A stretch of 64,000 nt of DNA from Flagellimonas pelagia (GCF_003584135.1 NZ_QXFI01000036.1:486495-550494); one strand, 5' to 3'. Counted from the first letter of the stretch, positions 46,135 through 55,440 are shown. The notes: generated by a model not told the origin, from the sequence alone. Translations and numbers: made by a program.

Positions 46135-46989
46135 TTAAGCTTCCGGATGGGTATCGGTCTGTGCGGCTTCCCAACCAATGATTGCCGTTTTTCGGGTGTT
46201 GCCCCACATATACCCTCCAATTTTTCCAGTGGATTGGATCACACGGTGGCAAGGGATCAAGAATGCTACGGGATTATTCCCTATGGCAGTCCCCACTGCC
46301 CTTGAAGCATTCGGTTTTTCTATCTTTTGAGCGATGTCACCATAGGTGACCAAACTTCCCATGGGGATCTTGAGCAACGTTTCCCATACTTTCAATTGGA
46401 AAGGGGTGCCGTTCAAATGTAATTTGATCTGATCCAGTTTGCTCCAATCGTGCTGAAAAATGAACAGCCCATCTTGTTGATGCTTGTCCAATAATTGCTG
46501 GTAATGGGCATTGGGGAATCGGGATTTCAGTTCGTTAAAGGCCAGTTGCACATTATCCATGAAAGACATGTGGCAAATACCCTTCTCAGTAGAAGCTACG
46601 ATCATTTTACCAAATGGGCTTTCGGCAAAGCTATAATTGATATGTAGATTTTCACCCCCATTTTTAAACTCCCCTGGGGTCATCCCCTCAATCCCCACAA
46701 AAAGATCATGTAACCTGCCCGTACCAGAAAATCCTGTTTCCCATGCAGCATCGGCCAAGGTGGTCCCTTTCTGTTTCAATAGCTGTTTGGCGTGTTCCAC
46801 ACTGATGTACTGCATAAACTTTTTAGGGCTTACCCCTGCCCATTCGGTGAACAAACGTTGAAAATGATATGGGCTTACATGTATGGTCTCCGCAATCTCC
46901 CCCAAAGAGGGCTGCTCCTGAAAATGCTCCTGAATAAACGCAATTGCCTTGGCAATCCGGTTGTAGTTGAATTCTGCTTGACTTGTCAT
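46135..46989 (-). CDS. Ada-like AraC regulator fused to O6-methylguanine-DNA methyltransferase
   Basis: A 284-residue protein: AraC-type HTH at about 8-110 (SLGEIAETIHVSPYHFQRLF), then a methyltransferase with LKIPMGSLVTYGDIA and the acceptor motif IPCHRVI (Cys247). E. coli Ada has an extra N-terminal zinc domain; here it is missing and is encoded by a separate gene two positions downstream. It should both repair O6-methylguanine and regulate the operon, but the usual activating methylation site is not in this chain. Confidence 0.92.
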   Translation of the reverse strand: MTSQAEFNYNRIAKAIAFIQEHFQEQPSLGEIAETIHVSPYHFQRLFTEWAGVSPKKFMQYISVEHAKQLLKQKGTTLADAAWETGFSGTGRLHDLFVGIEGMTPGEFKNGGENLHINYSFAESPFGKMIVASTEKGICHMSFMDNVQLAFNELKSRFPNAHYQQLLDKHQQDGLFIFQHDWSKLDQIKLHLNGTPFQLKVWETLLKIPMGSLVTYGDIAQKIEKPNASRAVGTAIGNNPVAFLIPCHRVIQSTGKIGGYMWGNTRKTAIIGWEAAQTDTHPEA

Positions 46990-47067
46990 GATCTAAATTG
47001 TTTAGAGCAAATGTAGGGGCGTATCCCAGGGCTTAAAACCCGAATCTTGCGAACTTAAACAACCCCA

Positions 47068-48024
47068 TCAACCCAACAATTTTTCCTGGCTTTTCTGAAG
47101 GATATCCGACACCCTTTGTTTAAGGGCTTCCGGTTCCAAAATGGTGGCATAATCCGCAAACATGAGATACCAACGGGCAAAACCGTTGTTCATATCCATG
47201 GACATAAAGGTCATCTCCACCCCTTTATCCGTGACTTTTTCAGAAACAAATCCGTAATATTTTTTCCCGTTCCTGATGTATTTGGCAACGGTCTTGTCCA
47301 CCAAGATCCTCACCTTGGTCTTTTGTACGTTTTCCCGTTTCTCTCGATGTTCATCCAAAGTGCCATGTTCAAGTGCGAAAGGTTCGTGCGTTCGTTTGAT
47401 TCGATGGATCCTATCCGTTCTAAAATGACGGTAATCCATCCGCAGGTGGCAATACCCCAAAATATACCAATAGCCATTCTCATGAAAAAGGCCCACCGGT
47501 TCTATCTTCCGTTCCGAAGGATCATCTTCCCGTAGGGATTCATACCGTAAAAAAACCTGCTTTCGCTCCGCAATACTTTCAAACAAAATCTCAAGGGCAT
47601 CTGGGACCTCCTTGTTGAACAATTCCTGTCCTGGCACTATGGAAACTTGATTTTCCAAGGCCTCCACCCAATCCTTTTCACTGCCACGGAGCACGGATTT
47701 CAACTTGAACATGGCCGATTCATAATATGCCCCGAGTGATTTATCGGTGAATTTTTGCATCAACTTTTCGGCAGCCACAAAGCTTCCCGCTTCTTCACGC
47801 GTGAACATGACAGGTGGCAAACGATACCCTTCCATAATGGAATACCCTATACCTGCCTCGCTCGCTATGGGTACCCCGGAAGCCTCCAAAGTGTGGATAT
47901 CCCTGTAAATGGTGCGAAGGCTCACTTCAAAGCGGTCGGCCAATTCCTGGGCCTTTACAATCTTTTTGGACTGTAACTGGATCAAGATGGCAACAATCCT
48001 ATCAAAACGTTTCACGGTATCCAT
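47068..48024 (-). CDS. YafY-type WYL-domain transcriptional regulator
   Basis: A 318-residue regulator: N-terminal winged HTH (KAQELADRFEVSLRTIYRDI) and a WYL domain around residues 145-245 with GYWYILGYCHLRMDYRHFR, followed by the C-terminal extension. I take the ATG at 48024 (MDTVKRF); ATG at 48030 is two codons earlier, and the frame stays open to 48096. WYL proteins respond to nucleic-acid or small-molecule ligands, often in DNA-damage or phage responses. It is divergent from a DinB gene across a region with two matching inverted repeats, and is 78 bases upstream of the Ada-like gene. Confidence 0.9.
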   Translation of the reverse strand: MDTVKRFDRIVAILIQLQSKKIVKAQELADRFEVSLRTIYRDIHTLEASGVPIASEAGIGYSIMEGYRLPPVMFTREEAGSFVAAEKLMQKFTDKSLGAYYESAMFKLKSVLRGSEKDWVEALENQVSIVPGQELFNKEVPDALEILFESIAERKQVFLRYESLREDDPSERKIEPVGLFHENGYWYILGYCHLRMDYRHFRTDRIHRIKRTHEPFALEHGTLDEHREKRENVQKTKVRILVDKTVAKYIRNGKKYYGFVSEKVTDKGVEMTFMSMDMNNGFARWYLMFADYATILEPEALKQRVSDILQKSQEKLLG

Positions 48025-48165
48025 TCCCATAATTGCGTAGGCTATCTCCCAAAGATAGGACTTAAGCCCAAAGCCATGAGATGATTTCCTTTTCATTTTT
48101 TATTGATTTAAACAGGACAACGCTATGTATGCCCTTTATTTTCAAGCAATATTACCTATGGACAG

Positions 48166-48181
48166 TGACAACAGTTTGTCA
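48166..48181. promoter_or_regulatory. candidate WYL-regulator operator, copy 1
   Basis: TGACA-ACAGTT-TGTCA, an inverted repeat with a six-base spacer, in the gap between the divergent WYL regulator and DinB genes. The same arms and spacer length recur 49 bases further on. Binding by the WYL regulator is inferred from position. Confidence 0.55.
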
Positions 48182-48214
48182 ATATTATTTTTTTTCGACC
48201 TCATTTTTTTCTAC

Positions 48215-48230
48215 TGACAAAGGGCTGTCA
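48215..48230. promoter_or_regulatory. candidate WYL-regulator operator, copy 2
   Basis: TGACA-AAGGGC-TGTCA, with the same arms and spacing as the copy at 48166. It lies 11 bases before the -7 box of the DinB gene, over the expected -33 position, so bound protein would affect that promoter. Confidence 0.55.
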
Positions 48231-48241
48231 CACCCCCCTTC

Positions 48242-48249
48242 TACCTTTG
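48242..48249 (+). promoter_or_regulatory. candidate promoter -7 box of the DinB gene
   Basis: TACCTTTG fits TAnnTTTG, 33 bases before the ATG at 48283, giving a leader of about 27 bases. The expected -33 region falls in the second TGACA-N6-TGTCA repeat. Confidence 0.55.
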
Positions 48250-48282
48250 ATTCAAATTCTAAAATCCTTTAAATAAAACATC

Positions 48283-48780
48283 ATGGAAAAAACAGCAGCA
48301 ACACAGCAAACAATGGAACAAGTCATTACATCAACACAATTATTGGATCACTGGCAAGGACACAGGAGGTTGACCCGAAGGGTCATTGAGGCCTTCCCCG
48401 AAAAAGAATTGTTCGAGCATCAAATCGGAGGTATGCGATCCTTCTCGGAAATGGTTGCTGAACTTTTGGCCATTGCCGTACCGGGACTTGAAGAAATCGT
48501 GAGCAAAAAAACAGTTGAGTTCAGGGAGAAAAGTGATTTTGGCCACAGTAAGAACAAAGTTTTGGAACTGTGGGACGAATCCACGGAAAAAATTGACATG
48601 CTTTGGAGCCAAATTGGTTTAGAGCGTTTTCAAGAGTATATCAAACTCTTCGGGCAGTATGAAGGTACCGTTCAGTCATCGATTTTCTATTTTATCGATA
48701 ATGAGATCCACCACAGGGGGCAAGCTTATGTGTATTTGCGCTCCTTGAACATTGAACCGCCGTTTTTCTACGAGCGATAA
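48283..48780 (+). CDS. DinB-family four-helix-bundle protein
   Basis: A 165-residue DinB-like protein with the expected metal-site histidines: His in DHWQGHRRLTRRV near residue 25 and the C-terminal pair in NEIHHRGQAYVYLRSL. The family includes damage-inducible proteins and thiol-dependent transferases; no activity can be assigned. It is divergent from the WYL regulator with a promoter overlapped by a repeat, so it is a probable target of that regulator. A small gene follows after 11 bases. Confidence 0.88.
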   Translation: MEKTAATQQTMEQVITSTQLLDHWQGHRRLTRRVIEAFPEKELFEHQIGGMRSFSEMVAELLAIAVPGLEEIVSKKTVEFREKSDFGHSKNKVLELWDESTEKIDMLWSQIGLERFQEYIKLFGQYEGTVQSSIFYFIDNEIHHRGQAYVYLRSLNIEPPFFYER

Positions 48781-48791
48781 AAAGTAAGACA

Positions 48792-49010
48792 ATGAAGACC
48801 GTTTTAGTTTTTAAGACCTCGGTATTGGGCAAAGGACAGGTGAAGACCCTTAAACCCTTATTGAACCAATTGATCACCAAAAACGGACAGTGGAATTTTG
48901 ACCTGGAGGATTGCGACAACATTCTCCGGGTCGAATCCCAGCACGTGAGGGCACATACGATTTCAACCTTATTGGAAAAAAATGGCTTTAGTTGTGAAGA
49001 ACTCCATTGA
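48792..49010 (+). CDS. small HMA-like protein, unknown function
   Basis: A 72-residue protein, MKTVLVFKTSVLGKGQV at the start and a C-terminal SCEELH. The beta-alpha-beta-like pattern and length resemble small ferredoxin-fold proteins related to heavy-metal-associated domains, but it has no CxxC metal motif. It follows the DinB gene by 11 bases and is probably cotranscribed and coregulated. Confidence 0.75.
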   Translation: MKTVLVFKTSVLGKGQVKTLKPLLNQLITKNGQWNFDLEDCDNILRVESQHVRAHTISTLLEKNGFSCEELH

Positions 49011-49114
49011 AGATGCTTCCCCAAGCGCAAATCATGAAAAAGAAAACGGCCAAAACCACCGATTAAGGGATTTTGACCGCGCATTTCGTTTTTGGACGAT
49101 CAGGCCCAACCATC

Positions 49115-49152
49115 AAAAAAAGTCGGCATCTTGATCTTTTGGGTCAGATGCC
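49115..49152 (-). terminator. terminator of the BNR-repeat gene, overlapping its stop codon
   Basis: On the minus strand GGCATCTGA pairs with TCAAGATGCC (one bulged A), then GACTTTTTTT follows. The stem includes the TGA stop codon at 49144-49146. Confidence 0.6.
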
Positions 49153-52152
49153 CGCTTTTTGTTTCAATTCCGTAAACTGGCTTAACAGCTCGGAATATCT
49201 TTCCTTCTCTTCTTGACCCGGTTCCTTATCGGTTCCGGACAAGATGTAATATAAATAAGAGATTTGACCCACCATCATGGGTTGTGGATAGGCACCTTCC
49301 TCGTTTTTCAATTGCTTTAAAATCGATTTGTAGTGATCCAATTTGGCATCGCCAATTTTGGATTTTTCAAGCTCCTTGATTTTCTTTTCCAAATTATCCT
49401 GGAGCATTTTGGCATCGGACAACAGGTCTATCACCTTGAAAACCAATTGTTGTTGTTCCAAAATGTTGTCCAAGGTCACCCCATCATCCTTCAATCTAGG
49501 GTCTATCAAAATTTCGAAAGGTTGTTCAAAAGTAGTTTCCCCTACGGTCAGCTTTACCTTGTACATCCCTGGAGGCACCACAGGACCGCCTTTAAATCTT
49601 CTATTCTTGTTTTTGTCCCAAGGCCCTTTTTGGCGAAGGTCCCAAGCAAAACGGTTGATGCCCTTTTTGGTCTCCAATTTTTTATCCAAATACACAAAGG
49701 TCATGTTCAACCCCATGTCCTCCACTTCTTCCTTGGTTGATTTTAGCTGTGTAGAATCACTGACAATGGAGGCCACCACCTTGTTTTGAACATCGAGGAT
49801 ATCCAATTGCACCCCGCTTTTCATATCGCTGGGCAAATAGTAATCGATGAGCACGCTGGTAGATGGATAATCAGGGAAGTCCCCTCCTCTTGGACTATCA
49901 TAACGGATGGTATTGGCAGGTTTGAAAATTGTCGCATGTCCTGGATCAAAATCATTTAAATTTTCAAGGGTTGAAACATTGTCCAGAATCCAAAAACCTC
50001 GTCCCATGGTGCTTAAAATCAGATCTCCACGGAACAAGATGATATCGGTAATCGGCACTAAGGGTAGATTTTGCTGGAACTTTTTCCAGTTCTTCCCGTC
50101 ATCAAAGGAAACGAACATCCCATATTCCGTACCGGCATACAACAACCCTTCACGAACGGGGTCTTCACGGAGTACACGAGCAAAATAATCAGAAGGAATT
50201 CCATTGGAATCGGTACTGATCAATTCCCAACTTTCGCCATAATTGTCCGTTTTATAGAAATAGGGCTTATTATCTCCCAACAAATGTCGTTCCACGGCAA
50301 TGTAGGCCTTTGCAGGATTAAATTGTGAAGGTTCCACGGACTCTACCCTTCCTCCTTTGGGCAATTTTTTAGGCGTGACATTCTTCCAGGTTTTGCCACC
50401 ATCCTTGGTTACAGAAATGACACCGTCATTGGAACCCGTCCAAATGGTGCCTTTGGCAATCTTGGATTCCCTTATGGAATACAAAGTGCTGTAATACTCT
50501 TCCCCAGTGATGTCCCTTGTGATAGGATTACCAGAGATAACCTGTTTATCAGGTTCGTTGGCGGTAAGATCAGGTGAGATGATCTCCCAATTTTTACCTC
50601 CGTTGCTTGTTCTATGTAAGAATTGGGAGCCCATGTACACTACTTCTGGGTCGAATGGTGACACATGGATGGGGGCCACCCTTTGAAAGCGATATTTTAA
50701 ATCCTTCGGATTGTGGCCATAAATATTGGAAGCCCCGATGGAGTATTCACGATCAATTCCCGTCTTTTTGCTGTACACGCTAAAACGCCCTTTACAGTTG
50801 TTGTACACCATGTAGTGGTTGCCTGGCATGGGGATTACTGGTCCCGTTTCGCACCCTCCCACGTTCATCATGATCGGTGTTCCCGGAGTGGTGGTGGCGC
50901 TAGGTGCCTTGCTTGGAATGGCGATGGTGGTATTGTCTTGCTGTGCGCCATACACCCAATATGGATATTGCTCATCCACTGCCACTTGATAAATTTCAGC
51001 AGTTGGTTGGTTAAATTGGGTAGACCAGGTTTTTCCTCCATTATGGGAAACATTGGCACCCCCATCGTTACATTGGATCAACAGATCGGGATTGTTGGGA
51101 TTGAGCCATATATCGTGGTTGTCGCCATGGGGTACGCTTATCCGTTTCCAAGTTTTACCGCCATCGGTAGATTTTACCAACGGATTGGCATTGGAATAAA
51201 TGATATCGGGATTGGTGGGATCCAATTCCAAATTGGTATAGTAAAATGGCCTGTTCACCAAATCTTCATTGTCGGAAATATGGGTAAACGATTTTCCTTG
51301 ATCTACGGATTTATATAGCCCTCTTTCCTTGTCCAGGGCTTCAATGACCGCATATAGAAGACGTGAATCTACGGGAGAAACGGCCAAATCAATCTTACCG
51401 ATAAGTCCTTTTGGCAAACCTTCCTCCAGTTTCACCCAATCTTTTCCTCCATTCACGGATTTGTAAATGCCCCCATCCTTATTTTCACCACCAGAATCAA
51501 TGGTCCAAGGGGTTCGGCGAGCTTTCCAAGCCGCGGCGTACACCACATTGGAGTTACCCGGAAGTAGTTCCAAGTCGGCAAAACCTACCTCATCGGAAAC
51601 GAACAATACTTTTTCCCAAGTCTTGCCGCCATCCGTCGTTTTAAAAATCCCTCTTTCAGGATTGGATTTGAAAGCATTACCAATGGCAGCAACCCAAACA
51701 ATATTGTTATTGGTCGGGTCGATTTCTACAGCCCCTATTTGACCCACGTTTTCCAGCCCAATGTGTTCCCAAGTTTTTCCGGCATCTATGGATTTGTACA
51801 TCCCTTTCCCCGCAATGATATTGCTTCGGATACCATCGGAACCGGTGCCCACGTATACAATGTTGGCATCGTTTTGCGCTATCTCGATAGCACCAATGGA
51901 AGGCGTATCGAAAAACCCATCGGAAACATTGAACCACGAAGTGCCGTAATCCTCCGTTTTCCATACCCCTCCACCGGAAGCACCCAAATAAAAAGTACCA
52001 GGCTCCAGGACGGTTCCCGTAACAGTGGTTACACGACCACCGCGAGCAGGACCTATGGTGCGGTATTGAAAAGCATCAAAATCTTGGGCGAAGATTATGG
52101 TAGTCAGAAAAAAAATAAAAAGGAATGGGGAAAAGCGGTAGTTGGTTTGCAT
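49144..52152 (-). CDS. large secreted BNR/sortilin-like propeller protein
   Basis: A 1002-residue protein with a signal peptide (cleavage near IFAQ). Residues 25-720 hold many BNR/Asp-box-type repeats (KSIDAGKTWEHIG, KTTDGGKTWEKV, VTKDGGKTWKNV), as in VPS10/sortilin-like and glycosyl-hydrolase-like propellers. The C-terminal 250 residues form a beta domain (GINRFAWDLRQKGPW) plus helices. Proteins of this group are common in Bacteroidota and of unknown function, possibly peptidase-linked or binding. No catalytic residues can be named, and it appears monocistronic. Confidence 0.85.
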   Translation of the reverse strand: MQTNYRFSPFLFIFFLTTIIFAQDFDAFQYRTIGPARGGRVTTVTGTVLEPGTFYLGASGGGVWKTEDYGTSWFNVSDGFFDTPSIGAIEIAQNDANIVYVGTGSDGIRSNIIAGKGMYKSIDAGKTWEHIGLENVGQIGAVEIDPTNNNIVWVAAIGNAFKSNPERGIFKTTDGGKTWEKVLFVSDEVGFADLELLPGNSNVVYAAAWKARRTPWTIDSGGENKDGGIYKSVNGGKDWVKLEEGLPKGLIGKIDLAVSPVDSRLLYAVIEALDKERGLYKSVDQGKSFTHISDNEDLVNRPFYYTNLELDPTNPDIIYSNANPLVKSTDGGKTWKRISVPHGDNHDIWLNPNNPDLLIQCNDGGANVSHNGGKTWSTQFNQPTAEIYQVAVDEQYPYWVYGAQQDNTTIAIPSKAPSATTTPGTPIMMNVGGCETGPVIPMPGNHYMVYNNCKGRFSVYSKKTGIDREYSIGASNIYGHNPKDLKYRFQRVAPIHVSPFDPEVVYMGSQFLHRTSNGGKNWEIISPDLTANEPDKQVISGNPITRDITGEEYYSTLYSIRESKIAKGTIWTGSNDGVISVTKDGGKTWKNVTPKKLPKGGRVESVEPSQFNPAKAYIAVERHLLGDNKPYFYKTDNYGESWELISTDSNGIPSDYFARVLREDPVREGLLYAGTEYGMFVSFDDGKNWKKFQQNLPLVPITDIILFRGDLILSTMGRGFWILDNVSTLENLNDFDPGHATIFKPANTIRYDSPRGGDFPDYPSTSVLIDYYLPSDMKSGVQLDILDVQNKVVASIVSDSTQLKSTKEEVEDMGLNMTFVYLDKKLETKKGINRFAWDLRQKGPWDKNKNRRFKGGPVVPPGMYKVKLTVGETTFEQPFEILIDPRLKDDGVTLDNILEQQQLVFKVIDLLSDAKMLQDNLEKKIKELEKSKIGDAKLDHYKSILKQLKNEEGAYPQPMMVGQISYLYYILSGTDKEPGQEEKERYSELLSQFTELKQKAGI

Positions 52153-52367
52153 GAGTCAGTAGAATAGTTTGGTTTTTACCAAAGCTACTAAATACTGGGG
52201 CAATGTGGAATGATTAATGGGTATAAATGCGTATTTAGTGGATTCTGAAGGTGATTACGGAAAGGAATGAAGAATCGACTAAAAAAATATTGGTTTACAA
52301 CAGATAACTGAATCAATGGACCCGCTCCATCAGTTGATTTTTCATAAAGTTAATCTGGAAGGGAAGC

Positions 52368-53138
52368 CTACTTATCCGTTATCAATGAACTGAAAATATC
52401 CGTTGTTGATGAAAAAAAATGCTCAATAAGTCTAGGATTGCCCACCACTATTTCTGCATGGTATTCATTTTTTGAAACCTTCGTAATATTTTCTAGGTAT
52501 ATGGAATCATTCATATTGTGGAGTTTGATTTGAGCAGTAAATGCCTCATTATCATAAATCGTTTTTGTCACCCTTCCTTCATATTCCGAACCTATATTTT
52601 GTTGAACATCCATTTCCGGAATCCATATTTTTACTTCTTGCCCTTCAACAATACTATTGGCATAAGACTGGCCAGATTTGAAATAAGCTTGGTAGCCATT
52701 AGTTTTCAAGGGTAAAATTTTGAACAACAGGTCCCCTTTCCGTGCCACCTTTCCTTCAATGAAAAAAGATGATGTATATACTCGTCCTTCGCGAGGTGAG
52801 ACCAACTCCACGTCTGTACTACCATCAGAAGTTATCACAGTACCCAAAAGAGCTCCCTTGTCTACCATATCGCCATTTTTAACATCCCACCCCATCAATT
52901 TGCCCGTAACTGGAGCATAAATCCTATCAATGTTCGAGATAGGAACCAATTCCATCTTTCCTTCCAAAATGATGGGATAACGTACGAAATAGGAAATGAG
53001 TAAGGTTCCAATGGCCAGAATAAGGATAATAGTATTTCCCCACCTGATCAGGACATGGGGTACCTTGCCCAAAATTTCCTGGACACTTTCGCTTCTTAAG
53101 GGAACATCGGCCTTATGAGGTTCATCGATTTCTGCCAT
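52368..53138 (-). CDS. short HlyD-type adaptor of a peptide exporter
   Basis: A 256-residue membrane-fusion protein with a cytoplasmic N-terminus, one membrane segment (residues about 33-52), then lipoyl/barrel-sandwich motifs (IYAPVTGKLMGWDVKNGDMVDKG) and a beta-barrel region (VEGQEVKIWIPE). The long coiled-coil hairpin of usual HlyD proteins is absent, so contact with a TolC channel would have to differ. It begins two bases after the stop of the exporter gene and is the last gene of the peptide locus. No TolC gene is in the window. Confidence 0.85.
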   Translation of the reverse strand: MAEIDEPHKADVPLRSESVQEILGKVPHVLIRWGNTIILILAIGTLLISYFVRYPIILEGKMELVPISNIDRIYAPVTGKLMGWDVKNGDMVDKGALLGTVITSDGSTDVELVSPREGRVYTSSFFIEGKVARKGDLLFKILPLKTNGYQAYFKSGQSYANSIVEGQEVKIWIPEMDVQQNIGSEYEGRVTKTIYDNEAFTAQIKLHNMNDSIYLENITKVSKNEYHAEIVVGNPRLIEHFFSSTTDIFSSLITDK

Positions 53139-53140
53139 AA

Positions 53141-55333
53141 TTAATTTCCTAATTCCAGTTGATTCTTCACCAGATTATAGTAATTGCCTTTTAGTTTGGT
53201 CAGGATGGCATGGTTGCCATATTCAACAATCCTCCCTTTGTCCAACACAACAATATTATGTGCTTTTTTTACCGTACTTAACCTGTGGGCAATAATAACA
53301 GAAGTTCTGCCATTGAAGAATTCTTCCAAATTTTCCATTATTATCTTTTCATTATTTGCATCCAAGGCGGATGTGGCTTCATCAAAAAACAAAAACTTAG
53401 GGTTTTTATATACGGCCCTTGCAATAAGAAGGCGTTGCTTTTGCCCTGTGCTCAATCCTTTTCCTTCCAGACCGATCTTAGTATTGAAACCTAAGGGCAA
53501 TTCATCTATATAGGATTGAATATTGGCTATTCTCACTGCTTGATCCAGTCTCTCCTTGTCTATAACATCGGAGCCCACAGCTATGTTCATCGCAATGGTA
53601 TCATTAAAAATATAGCCCTCTTGCATAACCACACCACAATTGGCACGCCAAGTACTCTGTGAAAAATCGGATATTCTATTTTTGCCAATATAGATTTCTC
53701 CTTCATTTGGTTCATAAAACCTAAGCAATAACTTCATCAGGGTGGTTTTGCCACTACCACTTACCCCCACTATTGCCGTTACCTGATTTGCAGGAATGAC
53801 CAAATCCAAGTTCTTGATGACATCGTCCAATCCCCCAACATATCTAAAGGTAACATTGACCATCCTAAAATCCTGGTCATGGGGGACTTTGGTCAAGGTG
53901 TCCGTATCGTATGTATCCTCATTATCCATATTGTGGATTTCCCCGAGCCTTTCCAACGAAATCTTGGCATCTTGAACCTCTCTCAAAAAGATAATCAGTT
54001 GGGCTACTGGGGCATTCAATTGGCCTACTATAAAAGAAATTGCCACCAACATACCCAAGGTAATATCTCCTTGAATGACCAGTTTTGCCGAAAGTACGGT
54101 AATCAATATGTTTTTCAACTCGTTGATGAAGGAAGACCCAACAGACTGGGTCTGTTCCAATGTAAGGCTCTTCATCTCCACTTTGAACAATCGGGCTTGG
54201 ACAAACTCCCAGTTCCACCTCATCTTGCGTTCCGCGTTATGAAGTTTTATTTCCTGCATTCCATTAATGAGTTCTATTACCTTGCTTTGCTCTTGGCTGA
54301 CTTCTGAAAAACGTTTGTAATCCAATATTTTACGCTTTTTAAAAAAGAAAAGCACCCAAACAAAATAGAAGACACTTCCAAAGAAAAAGACCCCAAAAAC
54401 CTGTAAGCTGTAATAGGCCAATATAATACCGAAAACCACAAAGTTGACCATGGAGAAAATAACGCTCAGAGATGATACGGTAAGTATTTTTTCAATCCGT
54501 TCATGGTCATTTATACGCTGTAATAAGTCTCCGGTCATCTTGGCATCAAAAAATGATATGGGGAGGTTCATTAATTTGACAAAAAAGTCGGAGATCAGGG
54601 AAATATTTATGCGCGTGCTTAGGTGAAGTAGAATATAGCTTCGCACTACTTCCAATGCGGTACGTCCAAAAAACATGAACAATTGGGCAAGAAGTATCAG
54701 ATAAATGAAGTTGAGGTCTTGGTTCTTTATCCCTATATCCACTATACTTTGGGTCAAAAATGGCACAAACAATTGAAGTATGCTCCCTGCCAATAATCCA
54801 ACTGCCAATTGAATTATGAATCCCTTATACTTGATCAGGTATTTGAAAATGAATCTGAAATCGTAATCGGTTCTATCCTCTTTCTCCCCGGCATCTGAAT
54901 AGAATTTGGGTGTTGGCTCCAAAAGCAGGGCAATCCCCTCTTCAGTTGTTATAGCAGCATTGTTCCCTATCCAGAATTTTAAGAATTCATCCACTTTATA
55001 ATTGATGAGTCCGTGGGCAGGATCCGCTATATATGCCATTCCTCTTTTAATCTTATATAGTACAACAAAATGATCTTTGTTCCAATGCAGAATGCACGGT
55101 AGGGGAACATCCAACAGTTTTTCATAGCTCAACTGCACCCCAATACTATGAAAGCCAATTTTATCGGATGCCTCGGAAAGCCTTAATAGATCACTGCCTT
55201 CCCTGGTTGTTTCCGCCGATTCCCTTAGACTTTGAACACTAATATACCTACCATAATGTTTGGCTATCATTTTAAGACAGGTAGGTCCACAATCTTTCTG
55301 GTCCGCTTGTCTATAAAATGAAAACTTTGACAT
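53141..55333 (-). CDS. peptidase-containing ABC transporter (C39, PCAT type)
   Basis: A 730-residue exporter. The N-terminal C39 peptidase is intact: RQADQKDCGPTCL with catalytic Cys15, His88 in WNKDHFVVLY and Asp104 in IADPAHG. Six membrane segments follow at about 165-440, then the ATPase with Walker A GVSGSGKTTL, signature LSTGQKQR and Walker B FLFFDEATSALD. Such transporters cleave double-glycine leaders and export the core peptide. The only GG-leader peptide seen is encoded 107 bases upstream on the same strand. Confidence 0.95.
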   Translation of the reverse strand: MSKFSFYRQADQKDCGPTCLKMIAKHYGRYISVQSLRESAETTREGSDLLRLSEASDKIGFHSIGVQLSYEKLLDVPLPCILHWNKDHFVVLYKIKRGMAYIADPAHGLINYKVDEFLKFWIGNNAAITTEEGIALLLEPTPKFYSDAGEKEDRTDYDFRFIFKYLIKYKGFIIQLAVGLLAGSILQLFVPFLTQSIVDIGIKNQDLNFIYLILLAQLFMFFGRTALEVVRSYILLHLSTRINISLISDFFVKLMNLPISFFDAKMTGDLLQRINDHERIEKILTVSSLSVIFSMVNFVVFGIILAYYSLQVFGVFFFGSVFYFVWVLFFFKKRKILDYKRFSEVSQEQSKVIELINGMQEIKLHNAERKMRWNWEFVQARLFKVEMKSLTLEQTQSVGSSFINELKNILITVLSAKLVIQGDITLGMLVAISFIVGQLNAPVAQLIIFLREVQDAKISLERLGEIHNMDNEDTYDTDTLTKVPHDQDFRMVNVTFRYVGGLDDVIKNLDLVIPANQVTAIVGVSGSGKTTLMKLLLRFYEPNEGEIYIGKNRISDFSQSTWRANCGVVMQEGYIFNDTIAMNIAVGSDVIDKERLDQAVRIANIQSYIDELPLGFNTKIGLEGKGLSTGQKQRLLIARAVYKNPKFLFFDEATSALDANNEKIIMENLEEFFNGRTSVIIAHRLSTVKKAHNIVVLDKGRIVEYGNHAILTKLKGNYYNLVKNQLELGN

Positions 55334-55358
55334 TGTTACGTGTATGGGTTATTAAAAT

Positions 55359-55380
55359 AGCCAGAGGAACTCCTCTGGCT
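55359..55380 (-). terminator. hairpin between peptide precursor and exporter genes, possible partial terminator
   Basis: AGCCAGAGGA and TCCTCTGGCT form a perfect ten-base stem with a two-base loop. On the minus strand the stem is followed by ATTTTAATA. It lies 60 bases after the precursor stop and 26 bases before the exporter start. It probably either ends part of the transcripts or protects the precursor mRNA 3' end. Confidence 0.65.
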
Positions 55381-55440
55381 AACTTAAATAAATTTTAACT
55401 TTTTGATGGAATCATAAAAGACCATCAAAGAATTTAAAAC

